Source: GCA-2715965 sp047608975 | GTDB lineage: Bacteria > Verrucomicrobiota > Verrucomicrobiia > Limisphaerales > JAYPXF01 | DNA length: 12,689 nt | NCBI GenBank assembly: GCA_047608975.1 | Contig: JBLFYM010000167.1 | Coordinates: 1 to 12,689, forward strand | Direction of reading: 5' to 3' | Part shown: positions 1 through 6,713 of the stretch, piece after piece | Layout of the letters: each line of letters begins with the position of its first letter | Position numbering within the stretch: the stretch's first letter is position 1 | The notes under the pieces: model-generated | Database searches by the model: none | Seen by the model: only the letters and a program-made list of their open reading frames with translations | Told to the model about the DNA's origin: nothing | Position numbers and translations under genes: made by a program

Positions 1-389
1 GCCTCCAGATCCGGTGCCGCGGCGCGAAGACCATCGACCAGAGACTGCCGCTGTTCGTCACGGGAAACGCCGACTCGATGATCCCCCACCTGCGAGATCA
101 GTGTCTTCGTTCCCAAACGCCTGGCGGCGTCAATCGATCCGCTCAACCCGCTGAGGTAATCATCTCGCATCGCGGGATCAACCAGACTGATGAACTTTGT
201 GCAACAGGCGGAGATCTTCAGATCGTTCGCGGCTTGGGCGGCCTGTAACGCATCGAGATCCTTGTCCCACCAGCCCCAGAACTCGATCGCCGAAATCCCG
301 GCCTGGCGAACCGCTTCACCGGCTTCAGCAAAAGATTTTGCTTCAAATACGGCATCGATACAAACGGAGGGTTTCAGAGTTGAACTCAT
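1..389 (-). CDS. TIM-barrel sugar isomerase, hydroxypyruvate isomerase-like (3' end cut by window)
   Basis: Reading the minus strand from an ATG at 387-389 gives 129 codons with no stop before the window edge, so this is the N-terminal part of a longer gene. The protein has no signal peptide and should be cytoplasmic. A first beta strand (PSVCIDAVF) is followed by a helix and then GISAIEFWGWWDKDLDAL near residues 30-47, a second strand and helix (DLKISACCTKF), and ARRLGTKTLISQVG near residues 88-101. This repeated strand-helix layout and the IEFW segment match the xylose isomerase-like TIM-barrel fold, closest to hydroxypyruvate isomerase (Hyi) and related isomerases/epimerases. The metal-binding Glu/Asp/His residues of the C-terminal half lie outside the window, so the reaction cannot be fixed. 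It starts 33 bases after the symporter stop on the same strand and is probably cotranscribed with it. Confidence 0.8.
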   Translation of the reverse strand, partial: MSSTLKPSVCIDAVFEAKSFAEAGEAVRQAGISAIEFWGWWDKDLDALQAAQAANDLKISACCTKFISLVDPAMRDDYLSGLSGSIDAARRLGTKTLISQVGDHRVGVSRDEQRQSLVDGLRAAAPDLE

Positions 390-422
390 AATACGGATGC
401 CAAAACGTTAGATCGCAGCAAA

Positions 423-2063
423 CTATTTGGCGGCGACGTCGAGCACGGAAAAGTCCGCGAAACTCGCGTAGATTACGAAGACGGTAACGAGCAACACCAA
501 ACCGGCCGTTCGGGCGTGTCGCCACGGAGTCATGTCCACCGCACCCACATCTTCCTGCACAAACTCGGTCTCTCGTGGTGACAGCTCACCCACCACCAGC
601 ATCAGGATCACGAGCCAGCTGAAGACCAGACCGAGAAATTGAAAATCGTGCATCGAGGCGACGACCTTGTCGAAAGGCGGCACGAAATATCCGGTTGCGA
701 TGATCGCGAACCCGGCGAGCAACGCGGTCTTGGCCGCTTTCGCCGGAACCCGACGGCTCACCATCCCGACAAAGACGACGGCGAAAATCGGAATGAAATA
801 CATGCCGTTCATCTTTTGGAGATATCCGAAAATACTCGTCGTCTGTGCCAGCAACGGCGCGATAATCATCGCCGCCACGGCAACGATCCATCCGAAAATC
901 TTACCCGAACGCACCACCGCGGCTTCGTCGGCTTCCGGATTGAACACCGTTTTGTAGAGCCCCAAACTGAAGAGCGTGCACGAACTGTTCAGGGCTGAGT
1001 TGAAGCTCGACAGAATGGCCCCGATCATCACCGCGGCAAAGAAACCCGTCAGCGGCGCCGGCAACACCTTGTTCACCAGCAAGCCGTAAGCATCGTCGGC
1101 CTTGATGTTGTCGCCGGCGAACATCGTGTAGGCGATCATGCCGGGGATCACCAGATAGAGCGGCCCGAGAAGTTTGAAGGCACCCGTCAGCAACACCCCT
1201 TTCTGCCCTTCTGCCAAACTGCTGGCACCAAACGTTCGCTGAATGATCTGCTGATTCGTCGTCCAGTAGAAGAGATTGAGCAGAAAGATTCCGGAGAAGA
1301 TCGTTCCGAAGGGAACCGAAGAACTCGTGCCGCCGATGGAATTGAACCGGCCACGCTGCTGTTCCATCACCATGTCCGCACCGGCTGAAATGCCACCATC
1401 ACCACCCAGCTGCGACAGGGCGAAGCCCGTGATCATGAAGCCACCCACAAACAGCCCGATCCCGTTCAGGGTATCGGAAACCGCCACCGTCCGCAGTCCG
1501 CCAAACAGCGCATAGATCGAACCGATGATTCCCACCAGCCAGACGATGAGCCACAACGCGGTGGTGCGCGGTGCCATTCCGAGCGAATCGGGCAGACTTC
1601 CCAACATCGCTGGCACATCGAGAATGCCCATCATTCCCGTGGCACCGGTGTACAGGATGATCGGCAAAAGAATGCCGACGTACGCGAGCAGAAAGATCAG
1701 GTTGGTGATGATCGACGTCTGCCGGTCGAAACGGATATTCAGATACTGCGGCACCGTCGCAACTCCACTCTTCAAAAATCGGGGCAGGAAAAACCACGCC
1801 ATGAAAACCAGCGCCACCACGGCAACAACCTCCCAGACCATCACACAAAGCCCGTCCGTGAAGGCCGCCCCGTTCAACCCCACCATCTGTTCCGTGGAGA
1901 GATTGGTGAGCAGCAGGGAACCGGCGATCAGGGGAAAGGAAAGTGATCGCCCGGCCAGGAAGTATCCCTTGCTGCTGCCGTGATCGTCTTGTCGGGTGAA
2001 GTACCAAGTCAGGCCCGCAACGAGCCCGGTAAAAAAGAGAAAGGATAACAGTGTAAGTAACAT
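423..2063 (-). CDS. Sodium:solute symporter (SSS/SLC5 family, SGLT-like)
   Basis: This 546-residue inner-membrane protein has about 14 hydrophobic segments, the usual size for Na+/sugar symporters. Family marks include the first broken helix with NLSTEQMVGLNGAAF near residues 54-68, WTTNQQIIQRTF near 267-278 (the QxxIQR signature after TM6-7), KLLGPLYLVIPGMI near 297-310, and FNSALNSSCTLFSLGLY near 354-370. The last segment corresponds to the Na2-site helix of SGLT proteins. Family members import sugars, inositols or similar solutes using the Na+ gradient; the substrate cannot be read from sequence. The frame stays open upstream to 2102, but that extension adds a hydrophilic MPGRAENSKRTHP and runs into a palindrome, so I chose the ATG directly before the first membrane helix. 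No clear ribosome-binding site is visible. It lies between the ThuA gene (114-base gap) and the TIM-barrel isomerase (33-base gap), which suggests sugar uptake feeding catabolism. Confidence 0.92.
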   Translation of the reverse strand: MLLTLLSFLFFTGLVAGLTWYFTRQDDHGSSKGYFLAGRSLSFPLIAGSLLLTNLSTEQMVGLNGAAFTDGLCVMVWEVVAVVALVFMAWFFLPRFLKSGVATVPQYLNIRFDRQTSIITNLIFLLAYVGILLPIILYTGATGMMGILDVPAMLGSLPDSLGMAPRTTALWLIVWLVGIIGSIYALFGGLRTVAVSDTLNGIGLFVGGFMITGFALSQLGGDGGISAGADMVMEQQRGRFNSIGGTSSSVPFGTIFSGIFLLNLFYWTTNQQIIQRTFGASSLAEGQKGVLLTGAFKLLGPLYLVIPGMIAYTMFAGDNIKADDAYGLLVNKVLPAPLTGFFAAVMIGAILSSFNSALNSSCTLFSLGLYKTVFNPEADEAAVVRSGKIFGWIVAVAAMIIAPLLAQTTSIFGYLQKMNGMYFIPIFAVVFVGMVSRRVPAKAAKTALLAGFAIIATGYFVPPFDKVVASMHDFQFLGLVFSWLVILMLVVGELSPRETEFVQEDVGAVDMTPWRHARTAGLVLLVTVFVIYASFADFSVLDVAAK

Positions 2064-2094
2064 TGGATGGGTTCTTTTAGAATTCTCAGCCCTT

Positions 2095-2108
2095 CCGGGC
2101 AAGCCCGG
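2095..2108. repeat. Short GC-rich palindrome upstream of the symporter
   Basis: CCGGGC-AA-GCCCGG is a perfect 6-bp inverted repeat with a 2-base centre, in the 114-base gap between the ThuA stop and the symporter ATG. No T-run follows in the direction of transcription, so it is not a classical rho-independent terminator. It could pause transcription, protect an upstream message, or be a remnant of a dispersed repeat. Function not shown. Confidence 0.35.
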
Positions 2109-2177
2109 TGTATGTCCCCGCCCAACCGTAACAGCAAGCGTGAGCGAGCAGATCCCCCCGCCAGCCGCAGAACCGCT

Positions 2178-3290
2178 TTACTCCTTAACGCGGGAACCGG
2201 TGATCTCGGTATCCCCGGAGAGACCACCAATATCGAAGGTCATCTTTCCATCCAGATCCTCACCAGCCACGGTCAGGCGATAGGTCACGGTCCAAGTGAA
2301 ACTCTCAGCGACGAAGGAAAGCACGTTTCCCTTCAGTCTGACCTTCTCCACTTCATATTCCCGATTGTCCGAAGCTGCGGTGTAGGCGCCCTTCAACTCT
2401 CCGTTCTCCATTCGCAGACGGATGTAGGGATGGTGGGTATTTCCATCCGGATCATCGACCGCGAGTCTCCAGTTTCCAACCATGCTCTGGGGCGCGGGCG
2501 GCTGTTCCCGGTTCAAGGACCAGAACACCGCATTCGCCAACAGGTCCCTCACCCAAGGAAGCGCCATGTCTTCGACGCCACCCAGCGAGGTGTAGAAGAT
2601 GCGCTGTGAACCAAGTGTGCGAGTCCAGGCAATCGGCTCCGATCCCCTCACTTTTTTGATCACGCCATCCACAAGAACGGCAGTGTTTTTGGTGTCGAGA
2701 ATGCTGGTTCGGTAGAGATGCGACGGAACCGTGGCCACCTTCGGAAGCACGACGTTTTTCAGAATCGGATGAGCCTTCTGAGCAGAGTTAATCTCGGCCA
2801 CGCATTGCCCGTCGGATTCCCGATAGTGCCCCGTGTAATCCGCTCCCAGCACGTCCTGATCAAAATCCTGCCATTCAACATGGCCCTCCGGAGGTTGATA
2901 TCCCTTGCCTTTCGCCCGGGAGGCAAACGGATGGCTCGCCGTCCGGATTCCCATCACCGGTTTGCCAGATTTGATCCAGGCACGGATCGCCGCCATATCA
3001 GCCGGCAGCGGATACCGCCGACGCACACTGATGAACAACAGATCCGCATCCTTCAACGCCGCCTGTAATCCCGGAAATAGGTGACAGTCTTCCGAGGCGC
3101 GATCATCGCCTTTGGCATGCACAAAAACTGAGTCGATACCCAGCCCACGCAAATGATCAGCAAACACAGGCAAGGTGTCGCGAGTGCCGTATTCGTACTC
3201 ACCCTCAAGGAAAAGCACGCGCGGTTTGTCAGCACCTTGGGCACCGTGGATCACGAATATCAAAAGACAGATAAGGACGAGATTTTTCAT
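2178..3290 (-). CDS. Secreted ThuA-like protein with C-terminal beta domain
   Basis: This is a 370-residue exported protein. Residues 1-20 form a Sec signal peptide with a short basic start, a hydrophobic LVLICLLIFVI core and an AQGA cleavage region. Residues 23-260 form a ThuA (trehalose-utilisation-like) domain with a class I glutamine amidotransferase-like fold. It begins with the strand PRVLFLEG, continues through DADLLFISVRRRY and GIRTASHPF near 114-122, and ends with WTRTLGSQRIFYTSLGGVED near 222-241. Residues 268-370 form an extra beta-rich region starting MVGNWRLAV. ThuA proteins accompany 3-keto-sugar metabolism in several bacteria, but their biochemistry is poorly defined. The frame is open to 3368; I chose the ATG that begins the signal peptide. 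It is the first gene of the ThuA-symporter-isomerase group, and a structured repeat lies just upstream. Family assignment is strong; the role in sugar processing is inferred. Confidence 0.88.
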   Translation of the reverse strand: MKNLVLICLLIFVIHGAQGADKPRVLFLEGEYEYGTRDTLPVFADHLRGLGIDSVFVHAKGDDRASEDCHLFPGLQAALKDADLLFISVRRRYPLPADMAAIRAWIKSGKPVMGIRTASHPFASRAKGKGYQPPEGHVEWQDFDQDVLGADYTGHYRESDGQCVAEINSAQKAHPILKNVVLPKVATVPSHLYRTSILDTKNTAVLVDGVIKKVRGSEPIAWTRTLGSQRIFYTSLGGVEDMALPWVRDLLANAVFWSLNREQPPAPQSMVGNWRLAVDDPDGNTHHPYIRLRMENGELKGAYTAASDNREYEVEKVRLKGNVLSFVAESFTWTVTYRLTVAGEDLDGKMTFDIGGLSGDTEITGSRVKE

Positions 3291-3401
3291 AAGCAGATGC
3301 GGCCGAAGATAGCCACGAGCGTGATGAATGCAATTATTCCAGTTCATCGGAATCTTATTTGGGCGCAATTGCAGATGCCCACTGCGAGCCAGTTACCTGT
3401 C

Positions 3402-3475
3402 GGAGTTCACGCTTTGCGGGCGGGCGCGAACTTGTTCGAGCCCTTCAGGCCCGACACGCACAAAGCGTAAACTCC
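3402..3475. repeat. Complex inverted repeat (REP-like) between argF and the ThuA gene
   Basis: Outer arms GGAGTTCACGCTTTG (3402-3416) and CAAAGCGTAAACTCC (3461-3475) pair over 15 positions with one mismatch; in RNA from the minus strand that position becomes a U-G wobble. Inside, CGGGC (3417-3421) pairs GCCCG (3449-3453), GGGC (3422-3425) pairs GCCC (3440-3443), and CGAAC (3427-3431) pairs GTTCG (3434-3438) around a TT turn. Bulges of 7 and 5 bases lie on one side only. No T-run follows on either strand. The layout fits a dispersed REP-type element or a degenerate MITE. It could also stabilise the 3' end of the arg message. It lies in the 214-base gap 3291-3504, where I see no gene. Confidence 0.7.
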
Positions 3476-3504
3476 AGCCGCGGTCGTAATAGCAGCGAAC
3501 AAAA

Positions 3505-4458
3505 TCAAGAAACCAGCCAGGCCAGAATCGCCTTCTGCGTATGCAACCGGTTCTCGGCCTGATCGAAGATCGTCTTGGCATGCGCTTCCATCGTGTCCGC
3601 CGCAATCTCCTTCCCGCGATACGCGGGGAGACAGTGCATGACCAAAGCATCGGGATTGGCCTTCTCCAGCAGCGCATTATTGATCTGGTAGTCGTGGAGG
3701 GCAGAAATGCGATCGGCGGCTTCCTCCTCCTTGCCCATGGAAACGAGAGTATCCGTGTACAGCACATCGGCACCTTCAGCGGCCGCATTTAGATCAGCCG
3801 TGATCAGGACGCTGCCGCCACTCGCAAATGTCCCGGACATCCCCAGGGTGGAAATGCTGCTGACGGTCTCCGCCCCCGCCCGATGCAAAACCTCGCTGGC
3901 AGGCTGGAACTCTTTCGGTGCTGCGATGCGCAGTTCGAAGCCCAGCTTGGCAGCGGCAAAGATCCACGAAACCGGCACGTTGCAGGCACCATCTCCCACA
4001 AAGGTCACGACCTTGTTCCGATAATCGCCCAGCTTTTCCTGAATGGTGAAGAGATCGGTAAGGATCTGGCAGGGATGCTCCTCATCCGTCAACGCGTTGA
4101 TCGTCGGAATTCCGGAATACTCCGCGAACTTCTCGACGTCACTCTGCGCGAAGGTCCGGAAAACTGCGCCGTGCACCATGCGCCCCATCACCCGCGCGGT
4201 ATCCTCAATCGGCTCACCCCGCCCCATCTGAATGTCCTTATTGCTAAGAAACATAACCCAACCGCCGAGTTCACGGATACCAGTCTCGAATGACACGCGG
4301 GTGCGAGTGGATGACTTTGAAAAGATCATCGCCCAGGTCTGGCCGTCCAACGGCAGCCTCTGATGCTTGCCCCGTTGGGCCTTCATTTCTGCGGCGGACG
4401 CCAGGATCGATTGCAGGTCTTCGGTGGCGGTCTGTTCAATACTTAACAAGTGCTTCAT
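3505..4458 (-). CDS. argF: Ornithine carbamoyltransferase
   Basis: This 317-residue cytoplasmic enzyme transfers the carbamoyl group from carbamoyl phosphate to ornithine, giving citrulline (EC 2.1.3.3). The carbamoyl-phosphate signature SKSSTRTRVSFE is at residues 47-58, HPCQ at 128-131 and MHCLPAYRG with the catalytic Cys at 274-282. The ornithine-site loop reads DTLVSMG at 236-242, where most family members have a Trp (DxWxSMG). FVGDGACNVPVSW near 153-165 marks the start of the second domain. Length is normal, with a slightly longer segment around residues 200-215. The start is the only sensible ATG and has a weak AGG about 8 bases upstream. It is the last gene of the arg operon, 80 bases after argD. 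An N-acetyl- or N-succinyl-ornithine carbamoyltransferase is less likely because the general OTC motifs are intact, but the Leu substitution leaves some room. Confidence 0.95.
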   Translation of the reverse strand: MKHLLSIEQTATEDLQSILASAAEMKAQRGKHQRLPLDGQTWAMIFSKSSTRTRVSFETGIRELGGWVMFLSNKDIQMGRGEPIEDTARVMGRMVHGAVFRTFAQSDVEKFAEYSGIPTINALTDEEHPCQILTDLFTIQEKLGDYRNKVVTFVGDGACNVPVSWIFAAAKLGFELRIAAPKEFQPASEVLHRAGAETVSSISTLGMSGTFASGGSVLITADLNAAAEGADVLYTDTLVSMGKEEEAADRISALHDYQINNALLEKANPDALVMHCLPAYRGKEIAADTMEAHAKTIFDQAENRLHTQKAILAWLVS

Positions 4459-4538
4459 ACGTGCTGCCTAAAAAAATCAACCGCCAACCTGAGCCAGCGG
4501 GGAAAGGACATTTTATACGGACTTCAATTTCGGTGTCT

Positions 4539-5783
4539 CTACCTTTTTCCCGCCAACTCCTCGATGACGCCTGTAAAAATCGAGATACTTTCCTCGGCAT
4601 CAGCCCGGGTGAGATTCAGGGCCGGAAGAAATCGGACGACATTCGTTCCCGCCGGAATCAGGACGAGCCCGGCTTCGTGAAGGCGATTCACCATCTGGAT
4701 GGAGGTCGGCGTATCTGACTTGCGGAAAGATGGAATGTCATTCTGCAACTCGATGCCAATCATCAGTCCCACACCCCTCACAACCGAAATGACATCGGGA
4801 TGCGCGTCCGCCAATTTCTGAAGTGCATCCTTCAGGTATCCGCCCATGGCCACCGCGTTCTCGGCAAGATTGTCGCGTTCTACAATCTCGACAATTTTCG
4901 ACGCCACCGAACAGGCCAATGGCGTGCCGCCAAAGGTCGTTCCATGACTCCCCGGTCCCAGCTGATCCGCATGTTTCTTCGCGATCCAAATGGCGCCGAT
5001 CGGAAAGCCACCGCCCAACGATTTCGCCATCGAGATCGCATCTGGCAAAAACGTCTGGGCGTCTTCCGGAGACAGGAGTGTTTGAAAGCTTTGAAATTTC
5101 CCGGTCCGGAAGAAACCACATTGCACGCCATCGATCAGCAGCAGGAGATTCTTTTCATCGCACAGTTTCCGAAGACCAAGCAGGTATTCCGGAGTCGCCG
5201 GATTGATTCCGCCTTCCCCCTGCACACCTTCGATCAGAACCGCGGTCGTCGCGGGAGAGATTGACTTCTCCACGGCTTCCAGATCGTTGAACGGCACGTG
5301 CACAAACCCCTCGACTGAGGGACCAAATCCGACCTTCACCTTTTTCTGACCGGTCGCGGCGATGCCGGCCATCGTCCGACCATGGAACGAATTCAGCGCC
5401 GTGATGATCTCGAACCGACCTTCGTCATGACCGAATCGGCGGGCGAGTTTGTAGAGTCCCTCGTTCGCTTCCGCGCCGCTGTTGCAAAAGAACATTTTGC
5501 CGGGCGCAATCAGTTCGACCAACTGTTCTGCCAGCCGGGCCTGCGCTTCGGTGTAGTAGAGATTGGAGACATGCACGAGTTTGCGCGCCTGTTCCGAAAT
5601 CGCGTCGGCAATCTCCGGATGCGCGTGCCCCAGCGAACAGACCGCAATGCCGCAACCCATATCCAGATAGCGGCGTCCCTCGAAATCCCAAAGCTGACTG
5701 CCAGAGCCCTTGTCAAAACCCAGTTCGAACCGCCCGTAGGTCGGCACGACGTATTGTTCGTATTTCGATTTCAGTTCGTTCAT
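4539..5783 (-). CDS. argD: Acetylornithine aminotransferase (class III, PLP)
   Basis: This 414-residue cytoplasmic PLP enzyme interconverts N-acetylglutamate 5-semialdehyde plus glutamate and N2-acetylornithine plus 2-oxoglutarate (EC 2.6.1.11). Visible marks are the phosphate-binding SGAEANE at residues 102-108, SFHGRTMAG at 132-140, the pyridine-binding Asp in LLLIDGVQCGF at 218, the Schiff-base lysine in SMAKSLGGGFPIGA at 254, and GTTFGGTPLAC at 281-291. The usual Asp-Glu-Val-Gln reads Asp-Gly-Val-Gln here. An upstream in-frame TTG at 5795 exists, but GGAG lies 6 bases before the ATG at 5783, so that ATG is taken as the start. This is the clearest ribosome-binding site in the window. It sits 31 bases after argB and 80 bases before argF in one transcription unit. 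Such enzymes can also serve as succinyldiaminopimelate aminotransferases; that second role is not testable here. Confidence 0.95.
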   Translation of the reverse strand: MNELKSKYEQYVVPTYGRFELGFDKGSGSQLWDFEGRRYLDMGCGIAVCSLGHAHPEIADAISEQARKLVHVSNLYYTEAQARLAEQLVELIAPGKMFFCNSGAEANEGLYKLARRFGHDEGRFEIITALNSFHGRTMAGIAATGQKKVKVGFGPSVEGFVHVPFNDLEAVEKSISPATTAVLIEGVQGEGGINPATPEYLLGLRKLCDEKNLLLLIDGVQCGFFRTGKFQSFQTLLSPEDAQTFLPDAISMAKSLGGGFPIGAIWIAKKHADQLGPGSHGTTFGGTPLACSVASKIVEIVERDNLAENAVAMGGYLKDALQKLADAHPDVISVVRGVGLMIGIELQNDIPSFRKSDTPTSIQMVNRLHEAGLVLIPAGTNVVRFLPALNLTRADAEESISIFTGVIEELAGKR

Positions 5784-5814
5784 TGCATTCTCCAATTCAA
5801 AATTCGCTCAACCG

Positions 5815-6690
5815 TCACAGGACGATCTCTGTGCCCACGCCTTTGTCCGTGAAGATCTCCAACAGCACCGAGTGCGTGAGCCGACCATCGACAAAGGATA
5901 CTTTGTCCACGCCTGTCTTGATTGCCTGGACCGCACTATCGACCTTGGGAATCATTCCCTCGGCAATGATCCCCCGTTGTTTCAGATCTGCCACCTGGGT
6001 GGTCTGCAAATGAGGAATAACAGTTCCCGGATCTTCCGGGTTTTCCATCAGGCCGGGCACGTCGCTCATGAACACCAGGCGTCGGGCATTCAGCGCCGTG
6101 GCCACATGGGCGGCTGCGACGTCGGCGTTGCAGTTGTAGATCTGTCCATCGTCGCCGCGCGCGGTGGGACTGATCACCGGTGTCACGCCCCGATCAAGGC
6201 ATTCGAGCAACGGCTCGGTGTTCACCCCGACGACTTCGCCGACAAAACCAAGGTCGACCGGATTCCCTTCCGCATCAGCCATCTGCAATTTCTTGCACGT
6301 GAAAATCTCCGTGCCGGCGAAGCCCTTCGCGCGTCCGCCCAATGAATTGATCATCTGCACGATGTCGGGATTGAGCTGTCGGGAGAGAACTTCGTCCACC
6401 AGCTTGACCGATTCAGCATCGGTCACCCGCATCCCCTGTTCGAAACGCGCCTCCAGACCGGCATTTTTCATCGCCCGCGAAATCGCCTTGCCACCGCCAT
6501 GAACCACGACGGGCCGAATCTGCACGGCTTCGAGGAAAACCACGTCCCGGGCAACACTGGTCCGCACCTGTTCATCCGGCGAATCCATGAAGCTGCCACC
6601 GTACTTCACCACAAAGGTCGCTTCCCTGAATTTCTGAATGTAAGGCAACGCTTCCAACAGGCTTGCTGCTTTTGAAATAAGGTTTTCCAT
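5815..6690 (-). CDS. argB: Acetylglutamate kinase, probably arginine-sensitive
   Basis: This 291-residue amino acid kinase phosphorylates N-acetylglutamate with ATP (EC 2.7.2.8), the second step of arginine synthesis. KYGGS at residues 29-33 and VVHGGGKA at 62-69 bind the phosphates, MRVTD at 87-91 and the NCNAD region at 186-190 bind substrate, and GMIPKVDSA at 245-253 carries the second catalytic lysine. An N-terminal helix before LLEALPYIQKF and the C-terminal HSVLLEIFTDKGVGTEI resemble arginine-inhibited hexameric enzymes, so feedback inhibition is likely. The start is uncertain. ATG 6690 gives the usual N-terminus, but an in-frame GTG at 6717 overlaps the argJ stop as GTGA (6714-6717), which would add nine residues (MTFGKSITT) and couple translation to argJ. 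No clear ribosome-binding site precedes either. argD follows 31 bases downstream. Confidence 0.94.
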   Translation of the reverse strand: MENLISKAASLLEALPYIQKFREATFVVKYGGSFMDSPDEQVRTSVARDVVFLEAVQIRPVVVHGGGKAISRAMKNAGLEARFEQGMRVTDAESVKLVDEVLSRQLNPDIVQMINSLGGRAKGFAGTEIFTCKKLQMADAEGNPVDLGFVGEVVGVNTEPLLECLDRGVTPVISPTARGDDGQIYNCNADVAAAHVATALNARRLVFMSDVPGLMENPEDPGTVIPHLQTTQVADLKQRGIIAEGMIPKVDSAVQAIKTGVDKVSFVDGRLTHSVLLEIFTDKGVGTEIVL

Positions 6691-6713
6691 AGTCGTGATT
6701 GATTTGCCGAACG

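Noticed and set aside
2064..2102. 13-residue N-terminal extension of the symporter
   Set aside because: MPGRAENSKRTHP is hydrophilic, overlaps the palindrome at 2095-2108, and is unneeded for the first membrane helix, which starts right at the ATG at 2063.
2067..2609. Plus-strand open frame of 180 codons at the ThuA 3' end
   Set aside because: Antisense to the ThuA C-terminal domain and the intergenic palindrome; no recognisable motif or start signal.
4512..4517. TATAAA on the minus strand between argD and argF, a possible internal promoter for argF
   Set aside because: No acceptable -35 hexamer is found at 15-19 bases upstream, so a lone -10-like hexamer in an AT-richer gap is not enough.
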